Source: Chloroflexota bacterium (GTDB lineage Bacteria; Chloroflexota; Anaerolineae; Anaerolineales; UBA4823). From it: a stretch of 17,896 nt of DNA. Under the pieces are notes generated by a model, which did not search any database, had not been told where the DNA came from, and worked only from the letters and a program-made list of their open reading frames with translations. This document shows, piece after piece, positions 1 to 7,122 of this stretch (position 1 is the first letter of the stretch; every line of letters begins with the position of its first letter). A program made the position numbers and the translations under genes. Where the stretch lies: the NCBI GenBank assembly GCA_012798185.1, contig JAAZNS010000047.1:1-17896 (forward strand), written 5' to 3'.

Positions 1-726
1 GAAACCTATGTCAATCGAGCCTGGGAAGTATGTTTTATAAAAAAAGACCGCCATCAAATCGAATTGAATGCCGATCAATTCATAAAACAAGAGATTACTA
101 TTCAACGGCGGTTAGTTCGCCGTGCGATAAGCATGCTTATCCCCTCGTTGCGGGATATTGATTTCGGTATTGTGGATCGGTTTATCTTGTTCTGCGGACG
201 AAAGAAAAAATATTTGAATGCCGATTTGGGTGAGAGATTGTATTTTTCTAAAATAGATAATCGGGCGATCATTACACAAGGAGAATTGCGGATTCCCGGT
301 GATTTTCCTCAAATTACCGAAGGGATAATAATCCCAATTCATATCCCAGGGACGGTAGAAATTTCACCCCGATGGGTATTGGAATGTATTTCGGTCACAT
401 TGGATGATAATAACCGAAGGGAAATTGAGAGCAATTCCGATCCATATCAAATCTGGCTGGATTTAGAAAAAATCGATAACCCCTTGATATTAAGAACACG
501 GAAAAGAGGAGATACTTTTAATCCTTTGGGAATGGAAGGGCATCATATCAAACTTTCCGATTATATGATCAACGAAAAAATTCCACGCTCATTTAGGAAT
601 CGTTGGCCGTTGTTGGCAGCAGGGGAGGATATTGTGTGGGTGACGGGATATCGCATGGCAAACAAATTCCGGGTCACAAAGGATTCGAAGCGGGCGATTC
701 ATGTGTCGCTCAATAGCAATTTATAA
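1..726 (+). CDS. tilS: tRNA(Ile)-lysidine synthase, C-terminal part (left edge cut)
   Basis: The reading frame is open from base 1 and ends at TAA 724-726, so only the last 241 residues are in the window. The final ~75 residues carry the signature of the TilS C-terminal domain: 'RKRGDTFNPLGM', then 'KLSDYMINEKIPR', 'RWPLL' and 'IVWVTGYR'. TilS uses ATP to attach lysine to cytidine 34 of the CAU-anticodon tRNA(Ile), which switches its decoding from AUG to AUA and its charging from Met to Ile. The N-terminal ATP-pyrophosphatase domain with the SGGxDS loop must lie to the left of the window. The TTG at 64 is not a credible start because the sequence before it continues in frame without a stop. 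The gene converges on the recombinase-like gene that follows, 63 bases away. Confidence 0.93.
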   Translation, partial: ETYVNRAWEVCFIKKDRHQIELNADQFIKQEITIQRRLVRRAISMLIPSLRDIDFGIVDRFILFCGRKKKYLNADLGERLYFSKIDNRAIITQGELRIPGDFPQITEGIIIPIHIPGTVEISPRWVLECISVTLDDNNRREIESNSDPYQIWLDLEKIDNPLILRTRKRGDTFNPLGMEGHHIKLSDYMINEKIPRSFRNRWPLLAAGEDIVWVTGYRMANKFRVTKDSKRAIHVSLNSNL

Positions 727-751
727 ATTCGGGGATTTTACACCCCGGATT
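726..751. terminator. Possible bidirectional terminator hairpin between convergent genes
   Basis: A 9-bp stem (A726-C730 with GGGG 731-734 against CCCC 743-746 and GGATT 747-751, including one G-U pair) encloses an 8-base loop. It sits exactly between the ends of tilS (+) and the recombinase-like gene (-). No strong T-run follows on the plus strand (TGAGCAGTTACTCTTTT); read from the minus strand the downstream bases are AT-rich (TTATAAATTGC). The position is convincing but the tail is weak, so it could be only a stabilising hairpin. Confidence 0.45.
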
Positions 752-789
752 GAGCAGTTACTCTTTTACCCAATAATTGGAAGGCTATA

Positions 790-1689
790 TCAAGGATTCA
801 TCTCTGCCAGGCGGTTTAATTTCATGCTGATTTCCCGCCATTGGACTTTGGACAACCCTAATTTTTGACGGATTTTATCCCGCTCCATACCACTTTTCCA
901 ATCTACCAAAGCACATGTCCAGCGGCACATATCGAAGGAAAGGTGTTTGTTCAAACCAGCTTCTTTTCCAAGGTCTTCCAATAGATATTCCAAACGGCGC
1001 TGCGACCAGGGAAACACGCGTTCCGAGGCAGGCATCTGATTTTGGTATTCGTGGTATGCCTCGATCCATTCGGGAGGCAGAGGGATTTTCCGTTCCTTGT
1101 AGCGATATTGGGGTGAGGCATAGCGGACGAAGAGGAGCGGTCCTTGTGGCGATTCTAGATCAATGTGGTTATGAGTAACAGAGAGGGTTTCGCCTTTTTT
1201 TAATCCAGTATGGAGAAGGAGTGTAAACAGCAAATAAGGCCGCAGGTCGGGTTTTTGTTTCACCCTAAAATTTTTTGCAGCCAAAATAACATTTTCGATT
1301 TCCTGCTGGTTAAGAACTTCCGGTAAAGGACTGATCACAGAATGCTGTAGAACTTTTTCAGAGGGATCGATAAGGACAACACCATTCTGGTGAAGCCAGC
1401 GGAAGAACGATTTGATCGAAGTGATTCTGCGGGATAAAGATTTTGGGCTGCAAGGAACGCCGCGTCCGTGTTGCAGCCATTCCAGGAAGAGATTTATATC
1501 GTTTGTAGATATACTTCCCAGAGTGCGGTCTGGAGGCAGGTAAGAGGCAAACAAGTTCAAATCGGCGATGAAAGCTTTAACGGTATGAGGAGAATTACCC
1601 TGATCGATCAGGAAAATACGCCAGGCATTCAGGGTAGGAAGGAGCAAATTTTGAGGGGAAATATGAGCAGAAACAGAATCGGGTGACAT
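790..1689 (-). CDS. Xer-like tyrosine recombinase with degenerate active site
   Basis: 299 residues. The start is ATG at 1689, directly preceded by GGAGGAG; an in-frame TTG at 1707 would place the ribosome site inside the gene. Residues ~18-110 form a standard SAM-like core-binding domain ('GNSPHTVKAFIADL', 'SLSRRITSIKSFFRWL'). Residues ~125-295 follow the integrase catalytic fold ('LLFTLLLHTGL', 'YKERKIPLPP'). Aligned on E. coli XerD spacing, however, the active-site residues are mostly lost: the first Arg is Lys164 (TGLKK), the second-box His is Asp253, Arg256 is kept, the third-box His is Leu279 (LGL), and the position of the nucleophilic Tyr is Ser288. A Lys/Arg is still present in the beta-hairpin (K198/R200). 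I infer that it binds DNA or a partner but does not cut DNA. The frame is intact, so it is not an obvious pseudogene. It stands alone, with its own strong promoter. Confidence 0.85.
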   Translation of the reverse strand: MSPDSVSAHISPQNLLLPTLNAWRIFLIDQGNSPHTVKAFIADLNLFASYLPPDRTLGSISTNDINLFLEWLQHGRGVPCSPKSLSRRITSIKSFFRWLHQNGVVLIDPSEKVLQHSVISPLPEVLNQQEIENVILAAKNFRVKQKPDLRPYLLFTLLLHTGLKKGETLSVTHNHIDLESPQGPLLFVRYASPQYRYKERKIPLPPEWIEAYHEYQNQMPASERVFPWSQRRLEYLLEDLGKEAGLNKHLSFDMCRWTCALVDWKSGMERDKIRQKLGLSKVQWREISMKLNRLAEMNP

Positions 1690-1731
1690 GATCTCCTCCA
1701 GGAGCAATCAAATTTCGCATAGCCAATGTTT

Positions 1732-1760
1732 ATTATAATGGTCATTTGTAGTAATGTCAA
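1732..1760 (-). promoter_or_regulatory. Perfect-consensus sigma70 promoter for the Xer-like gene
   Basis: Read on the minus strand, TTGACA (1760-1755) is followed by a 17-base spacer and TATAAT (1737-1732). Both hexamers match the sigma70 consensus at all positions with optimal spacing. The expected start of transcription is near 1725, giving a leader of about 36 bases before the ATG at 1689 with its GGAGGAG ribosome site. It is the strongest promoter-like sequence in the window. Confidence 0.85.
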
Positions 1761-1782
1761 TTAATAATTTTAGGGTTTCGAA

Positions 1783-2355
1783 TTACGATGCAGAACAATT
1801 ACCTTGCAGTCCAAGTTCGGCTGCAATCTTTCGCATTGCCTGGATGACATTCTCGGTATGTTCCCATAAATCGATGCCAAATTCCTGCGCGGCTTGTGAG
1901 ATTTCGTTCCGATTGGCTCCGGCAGCAAAAGCGCGGTCTTTCCATTTTTTCTTGACCGAGCTGGCAGACATATCCATTAGAGAACGAGAGGGCCGAACAA
2001 GCGCTACGGCGGTGATTAAGCCGGTAATTTCATCGCAGGCGTATAAAGCTTTTTCAATTAATGAAACCCTAGGAACTCCGGTATGATCCGCATGACTCAA
2101 TACACCTCGGATAATTTCTTCTGGCACACCAAGCTCACGCAGGATTGGCGCGCCAGCTTGCGGGTGCTTTTCCAGGGAAGGGTGAATTTCCCAATCGAAA
2201 TCGTGTAACAATCCGGTAATTCCCCAGGTTTCTGTGTCCTGTCCAAATTTTTCAGCATAAAAACGCATAGCTGCTTCAACAGCCAGCATGTGCCTTACCA
2301 GGTTTTCATTTTTTACATATTTGCGCACTATTACGATTGCTTCATCTCTATTCAT
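1783..2355 (-). CDS. HD-domain (HDIG) metal-dependent phosphohydrolase
   Basis: 190 residues. The HD superfamily metal ligands are visible: His22 in 'NLVRHMLAVE', the His51-Asp52 pair in 'LLHDFDWE', further histidines at 64, 88 and 91 ('HPQAG', 'SHADHTG'), and Asp108 in 'CDEITGLI'. The family hydrolyses phosphate esters, often nucleotides; the substrate cannot be told from the sequence. The start ATG at 2355 has GAGGA a few bases upstream, and it overlaps the stop of the SanA-like gene in an ATGA arrangement, so the two are probably translated as a coupled pair. The last few residues after the HD domain (NCSAS) are unremarkable. No terminator is visible before the promoter of the next gene. 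Confidence 0.85.
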   Translation of the reverse strand: MNRDEAIVIVRKYVKNENLVRHMLAVEAAMRFYAEKFGQDTETWGITGLLHDFDWEIHPSLEKHPQAGAPILRELGVPEEIIRGVLSHADHTGVPRVSLIEKALYACDEITGLITAVALVRPSRSLMDMSASSVKKKWKDRAFAAGANRNEISQAAQEFGIDLWEHTENVIQAMRKIAAELGLQGNCSAS

Positions 2356-3014
2356 CGGTTTTCCTCAGAAAAAATCGGTTCGGGGTTTCCCATGATGGGT
2401 GTTGGGTGAGAGATATTTGCTTCCCATAAAGCTGCAAAAGAGGCAGGGAGCTCGCGGATTTGCCAGATAAAACGCCATGGAAAACGATATTGACGCGTAT
2501 CGGCGATGACGCCTACACCTGATATCCCTAATCGGTTACATAAATAAACGGCACGCGGCAAATGGAATTTTTGGGTGACCAGCAATGCCTCATCAATTTT
2601 AAAGATGTGTTTTGCCCGATAACAGGTGTCGTAAGTACGCCTGCCGGCATAATCTAACACGATATCTTCAGGGGGTACACCAAGAGCCAGGGCATATTGG
2701 CGCATAGCTTCTGGTTCGTTATAATCGATATAACTATTATCGCCGCTCATTAATAATTTTTTGATTTTCCCTGAAAAATATAATTTTGCCCCTGTTTCAA
2801 CTCGATCGCGAAGAACTGGTGTTGGAGAGCCATCTCTCCAGAGCCCAGCGCCAAAAATTATCCCAATTGTTTTATAGGGAGCTTCTTCTATTGTGTAGAT
2901 TCGAGATGCTGAATAAAATCCTGTAATCAATCGGGATACTAACATGCCGCACAGGATAAATAAACAAGCAAAGAATAAGTATTGAAAAACCACTTTCACT
3001 CGTTTCCAACCCAC
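2352..3014 (-). CDS. DUF218 / SanA-YdcF-type membrane protein
   Basis: 220 residues counting from GTG 3014; a second GTG seven codons in (2996) is an equally plausible start because neither has a strong ribosome site. One N-terminal membrane helix (residues ~9-31, 'YLFFACLFILCGML') is followed by a DUF218 domain. The typical elements are 'IGIIFGAGL', 'PVLRDRVETGAKLY', 'KLLMSGDN', 'EAMRQYALALGVP', 'DYAGRRTYDTCYRAK', and 'LLVTQKFHLPRAVY'. Members such as SanA and YdcF are linked to envelope permeability and to cell-wall precursor metabolism, but no reaction is firmly established for this type. It is the first gene of a pair with the HD hydrolase, overlapping it by four bases, and it diverges from folC across 68 bases. 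Confidence 0.85.
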   Translation of the reverse strand: MGWKRVKVVFQYLFFACLFILCGMLVSRLITGFYSASRIYTIEEAPYKTIGIIFGAGLWRDGSPTPVLRDRVETGAKLYFSGKIKKLLMSGDNSYIDYNEPEAMRQYALALGVPPEDIVLDYAGRRTYDTCYRAKHIFKIDEALLVTQKFHLPRAVYLCNRLGISGVGVIADTRQYRFPWRFIWQIRELPASFAALWEANISHPTPIMGNPEPIFSEENR

Positions 3015-3038
3015 ATGGGAATTCTATCATACCAGCCC

Positions 3039-3067
3039 TTGCTTTTAGATTACCATGCGGGTAAAAT
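3039..3067 (+). promoter_or_regulatory. Probable folC promoter
   Basis: TTGCTT (3039-3044), a 17-base spacer and TAAAAT (3062-3067) lie just before folC. The predicted transcription start, near 3074, leaves only about nine bases of leader, and no Shine-Dalgarno sequence is visible before the ATG. On the opposite strand TATGAT (3031-3026) could serve as the -10 of the SanA-like gene, but without a recognisable -35. Confidence 0.5.
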
Positions 3068-3082
3068 CGCTAAGTTATACAA

Positions 3083-4459
3083 ATGGAACAATCTTATCAG
3101 GAAGCCCTTGATTATTTATATAGTTTTGTAGATTATAGTCTATCAAAAAGTTTTCGATATTCGCCGGTGAAATTTGAGCTGACGCATATCGAATCGCTGG
3201 TAAAAGCATTAGAAAACCCACATCATAATTACCCAATTATTCATGTGGCTGGCACAAAGGGCAAAGGCTCGATAACCGCAATGTGTGCCAGTGTGTTAAA
3301 AGCTGCCGGATATAAAGTGGGCATGTATACATCTCCCCACCTCCATGATTACGCAGAGCGAATTCAGATCAACAATACACCAATATCTCACCAGGAGCTC
3401 ATTGATTTGGTGGAAGAGATCAAGCCAATTGTAGCGACAATCCCTGGATTAACAACCTTCGAAATAACCACCGCTATGGGATTTTTATATTTCACCAAGC
3501 AACAAGTGGATGTCGCGGTCGTTGAAGTAGGGCTGGGTGGGCGGTTGGACGCAACCAATATCGTTATGCCGGTGGTTTCGGTGATTACTTCGATTTCATA
3601 CGATCATACCTATTTATTAGGCAATACATTAGCAGAGATTGCTTCGGAAAAAGCCGGGATTATCAAACCCAATATTCCGGTAGTCATAGCCCCGCAAGAA
3701 GAAGAGGCGCGATTAACCATTGAACGAATAGCAAAGAAACGCGCCTCGCCTATAATTCAGGTTGGAAGAGATTACTACTATTCCATGCTGGAACATGATT
3801 TGGATGGTCAAACGCTGCTTATATGGCGAGCGGAGGATCAACCGATTATCGATCAATATGTTGAATCTTCAGAAGCCCCAGGTATTCAGCCAGTTAAGAT
3901 ACGAATACCTCTTTTAGGGTATCACCAGGTGGAAAATGCTGCAACAGCCTATGCAGCTTTACAAACATTCAAACAACAATCTCTCCCGATAAATGAAGAA
4001 GCTATCTCTAAAGGGTTTTCAGAAATTGCATGGCCAGGGCGGTTTGAAGTGCTTCAACGTCAGCCGCCCATCACAATCGATTGCGCTCATAATCGGGATT
4101 CTGCCCGGAAATTACGCTTGGCGCTGGATGATTATTTTCCGGGAAAAGGGATCATTATGGTTTTTGGAGCCTCTGAAGATAAAGATTTACATGGCATGTT
4201 CAATGAATTAATGCCTCGTGTACAGCAAGTCATTGCGACAAAATCGTTTCACCCACGTGCCATGGATACAAACCTTATCGTAGAAACAGCGCACCAATTT
4301 GGGAAGCCAGCAAAAGTGATCGAAAATGTTTCCGATGCTTTAATGGAAGCCCAAAAACTGGCTGGTGATGATCTGATGGTATTAGTGACAGGAAGCATCT
4401 TTGTTGCTGCAGTAGCTCGTGAAGCCTGGTTTGGAAAAAATCAATCGACAGGGGATTAG
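3083..4459 (+). CDS. folC: Bifunctional dihydrofolate synthase / folylpolyglutamate synthase
   Basis: 458 residues, a normal length for FolC. It joins glutamate to dihydropteroate and adds further glutamates to folates, using ATP, in the cytoplasm. Family motifs occur in order: the P-loop 'AGTKGKGS' (residues 56-63), 'TSPHLHDYAERI' (83-94), 'EVGLGGRLDATN' (148-159), 'SYDH' (172-175), 'SEKAGIIKP' with the Lys that is carbamylated in Mur-ligase relatives (188-196), 'DCAHNRDS' and 'GASEDKDLHGM' in the C-terminal domain. Related Mur ligases have different P-loops and neighbours. The start ATG is supported by the conserved N-terminus and by an upstream promoter. lon follows on the same strand after 77 bases that contain a possible promoter of its own. 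Confidence 0.95.
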   Translation: MEQSYQEALDYLYSFVDYSLSKSFRYSPVKFELTHIESLVKALENPHHNYPIIHVAGTKGKGSITAMCASVLKAAGYKVGMYTSPHLHDYAERIQINNTPISHQELIDLVEEIKPIVATIPGLTTFEITTAMGFLYFTKQQVDVAVVEVGLGGRLDATNIVMPVVSVITSISYDHTYLLGNTLAEIASEKAGIIKPNIPVVIAPQEEEARLTIERIAKKRASPIIQVGRDYYYSMLEHDLDGQTLLIWRAEDQPIIDQYVESSEAPGIQPVKIRIPLLGYHQVENAATAYAALQTFKQQSLPINEEAISKGFSEIAWPGRFEVLQRQPPITIDCAHNRDSARKLRLALDDYFPGKGIIMVFGASEDKDLHGMFNELMPRVQQVIATKSFHPRAMDTNLIVETAHQFGKPAKVIENVSDALMEAQKLAGDDLMVLVTGSIFVAAVAREAWFGKNQSTGD

Positions 4460-4466
4460 AATATTC

Positions 4467-4511
4467 TTAACTATTACCCTTTCTATGTATAAATATGGTA
4501 ATAATCGTTAA
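4467..4511 (+). promoter_or_regulatory. Candidate lon promoter with an embedded dyad
   Basis: The folC-lon gap holds a -10-like TATAAA (4488-4493) and a weak TTAACT (4467-4472) upstream at 15-base spacing. Perfect 7-base inverted arms TATTACC (4472-4478) and GGTAATA (4497-4503) straddle the -10. Outer arms TTAAC (4467-4471) and GTTAA (4507-4511) extend the symmetry with a 3-base offset on the right. A regulator binding this dyad would cover the promoter. It is not CIRCE or HAIR, the known heat-shock operators. As a terminator for folC it would be poor, with an 18-base loop and no T-run. Confidence 0.35.
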
Positions 4512-4536
4512 AAATTTAATCCATTGGTGAAAATTC

Positions 4537-7122
4537 ATGAAAGAACACGACTGGTATTTTCGTGATGATGATCAAGAATTCGGTGAAGCACTTCACCGCA
4601 GAACAGAAGAACTCTATACAGTTCCTGACGCTCCGGTAGGTCGGGATGGATTGATCGAATGCCCGGTTTTACCATTGAGGGATATGGTAATTTATCCTCA
4701 TATGGTTTCACCGCTCTTTGTTGCCAGGGATACTTCGATCCTTGCTATAGAAGAAGCTCATTTAGCAGACCAAACGGTAATCGCACTCACCCAAAAAGAC
4801 GCTGAGCAAGATAATCCGGGAATCAAAGATTTTGCTAAAATCGGGGTGGAAATTGCCGTGGGGCGGTTATTAAGCATGCCGGATGATTCCAATTCCGCGT
4901 TAATTCAAGGACGGCGTCGGGTAGAGGTGGTTGAATTTACCCAATTAGAACCTTTTATGAAGGTTAAAGCGCGCCCGATTTATGAAAAGCGCGAAATCGA
5001 TAAAGAGGTCGATGCGACCATGCGCACCGCCCTAGAATTGTTTCAAAAATGTGTTCAATTAGACCGCAGTCTTCCTGAAGAAGCATACCTCTATGCCCTT
5101 AATATCGAAGAACCAGGGTGGCTGGCTGATATGATTGTCACTGCCATTTCTCCAGTACTTAGCGAACGAGTGGAATTATTACAAACTATCAATCCTTTGA
5201 AAAGGTTGCGGAGGGTTATCCAAATCCTGGCGCAGGAAGCCGATGTATTGGAATTGGAAGATCAAATACATTCTCGCGCCCAAAGTGAAGTTGATCGAAG
5301 TCAAAGAGAATATTTTCTGCGCGAACAATTGAAAGCCATTCAAACCGAGCTTGGGGAAGGCGATGTATGGCAAAGGGAAGTTCTCGAATTACGCGATAAA
5401 GTTGAAACAACGGATTTACCTAAAGAAGTTAAATCCAGAGCGTTAAAAGAGGTAGAACGTTTGGGGCAAATGCCGGCTATGTCGCCTGAGGTGGGAATCA
5501 TCCGCACCTATGTGGATTGGATTTTAGATCTCCCATGGACACAAACAACGGAAGATAATTTAGATGTAAAACATGCAGCAAAAATCCTTGAGAGAGATCA
5601 TTACGGATTACCCAAAGCAAAAGAACGCATTCTGGAGTATATTGCTGTACGCAGTCTAAACCCCAAGCGGTTACGTCAGCCTATACTATGCTTTGTAGGT
5701 CCGCCCGGAACAGGAAAAACCTCACTGGGCAGGTCGATCGCAGATGCTTTAGGAAGAAAATTCGTTAGGCTATCTTTGGGAGGCGTACGTGACGAAGCGG
5801 AAATACGCGGTCACCGCCGCACATATATCGGCGCATTGCCGGGCAGGGTGCTGCAAACCATGCGAAGGGCTGAAACGATCAATCCCTTGTTTATGCTGGA
5901 TGAGATTGATAAGCTTGGTTTAGATTTCCGCGGAGATCCGGCTGCTGCTTTGCTGGAAGTTTTAGATCCGGAACAAAATTTTTCCTTTTCTGATCATTAC
6001 CTGGAACTTCCCTATGATTTATCCAAGGTTATGTTTATCACAACCGCGAATTATACGGGAGGAATTCCCAGCGCTTTACTCGATCGCATGGAGGTCATCG
6101 AATTCCCCGGTTATATCGAGGAAGAGAAATTAGAAATTGCCAACAGGTTTCTTATTCCTCGCCAATTTGAGGAAAATGGTTTAGAAGAAGGGGAAGTTCG
6201 TATTCTCGATTCTGCCATCCTGCGCATTATTAGAGAGTATACCTATGAGGCTGGTGTGAGAAATCTCGAACGGGAAATCGGCCGCGTTTGTCGAAAAATT
6301 GCCCGTTTGAAAGCCGAAGGCAAGAGATATTCTCACCAGGTGAATCCAAATACAATTGAACGTTTCTTGGGTCCACAACAATTTTTCAACCTGGAAGCAG
6401 AGAGGCAAAATGAAATCGGTGTTGCTACTGCTATTGCGTGGACTGAAAACGGCGGAGAAATCATGCCGGTTGAAGTATTGCTAATGGAGGGCAAGGGGAA
6501 TCTTCAAATTACAGGGCAAATTGGCAATGTAATGCAGGAATCAGCCCAGGCAGCTCTGTCTTATTTAAAATCTCGCTCTCGGTTTTTCAATATTAGTCCG
6601 GATATCTACGAGCAGGTAGATATTCACATTCACATTCCTGAAGGGGCAATCCCCAAAGATGGTCCAAGCGCTGGGATAACCATCGCTACTGCTTTGGTCT
6701 CTGCTTTCACCGGGAGGGAGGTGCATAAAGAAGTGGGGATGACAGGTGAGATTACATTACGCGGCAGGGTTCTGCCGGTTGGCGGCATCCGTGAAAAGGT
6801 TCTCGCGGCGTATCGATCTGGATTGAAAACAGTGATCTTACCCCAAAAAAACCTCAAAGATCTTATCGAAGTACCAAAACGAGCACGCAGCCAGCTGCAG
6901 ATCATGCCGGTCGAACATATGGATCAAGTGTTGAATATTGCCTTGTTGCCAGAGCCAGCCGAAGTAACCATTATTCAAACCAAGCGAAAATCTACAACCA
7001 GAAAGAAAACTAATACACCGCAATCAGAAACACAGAAAAAAAACATTTCTGACGCACCACCCACTCAACCTGCAATCCAGGTCTGGAGTAGATTGTCATG
7101 CCAGGACGAAAATTATTCTTAG
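4537..7122 (+). CDS. lon: ATP-dependent protease La (LonA type)
   Basis: 861 residues. Lon unfolds and degrades damaged and selected regulatory proteins in the cytoplasm as a hexamer. Domains in order: a charged 39-residue leader; the LON substrate-binding domain (~40-235, 'CPVLPLRDMVIYPHM'); a helical linker ('YFLREQLKAIQTELGEGD'); the AAA+ module with Walker A 'GPPGTGKTS' (388-396) and Walker B 'LFMLDEID' (451-458); and the protease domain with the Ser-Lys dyad Ser711 in 'PKDGPSAG' and Lys754 in 'GGIREKVLAA'. About 54 residues after the protease domain (~808-861) are rich in Lys, Thr, Gln and Ser and make the protein longer than the usual ~780-800. GGTGA precedes the ATG. The 3' end overlaps the next gene by 25 bases. 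Confidence 0.96.
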   Translation: MKEHDWYFRDDDQEFGEALHRRTEELYTVPDAPVGRDGLIECPVLPLRDMVIYPHMVSPLFVARDTSILAIEEAHLADQTVIALTQKDAEQDNPGIKDFAKIGVEIAVGRLLSMPDDSNSALIQGRRRVEVVEFTQLEPFMKVKARPIYEKREIDKEVDATMRTALELFQKCVQLDRSLPEEAYLYALNIEEPGWLADMIVTAISPVLSERVELLQTINPLKRLRRVIQILAQEADVLELEDQIHSRAQSEVDRSQREYFLREQLKAIQTELGEGDVWQREVLELRDKVETTDLPKEVKSRALKEVERLGQMPAMSPEVGIIRTYVDWILDLPWTQTTEDNLDVKHAAKILERDHYGLPKAKERILEYIAVRSLNPKRLRQPILCFVGPPGTGKTSLGRSIADALGRKFVRLSLGGVRDEAEIRGHRRTYIGALPGRVLQTMRRAETINPLFMLDEIDKLGLDFRGDPAAALLEVLDPEQNFSFSDHYLELPYDLSKVMFITTANYTGGIPSALLDRMEVIEFPGYIEEEKLEIANRFLIPRQFEENGLEEGEVRILDSAILRIIREYTYEAGVRNLEREIGRVCRKIARLKAEGKRYSHQVNPNTIERFLGPQQFFNLEAERQNEIGVATAIAWTENGGEIMPVEVLLMEGKGNLQITGQIGNVMQESAQAALSYLKSRSRFFNISPDIYEQVDIHIHIPEGAIPKDGPSAGITIATALVSAFTGREVHKEVGMTGEITLRGRVLPVGGIREKVLAAYRSGLKTVILPQKNLKDLIEVPKRARSQLQIMPVEHMDQVLNIALLPEPAEVTIIQTKRKSTTRKKTNTPQSETQKKNISDAPPTQPAIQVWSRLSCQDENYS

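Noticed and set aside
1754..2086. 110-codon plus-strand frame over the recombinase promoter and HD gene
   Set aside because: The HD-domain frame on the other strand carries the metal ligands, and the consensus promoter occupies the start of this frame.
790..3014. Mobile element or defence island (recombinase + HD hydrolase + SanA-like)
   Set aside because: No flanking repeats, attachment sites, tRNA, transposase or composition shift; the recombinase lacks its nucleophile, and the HD/SanA-like pair is a separate transcription unit.
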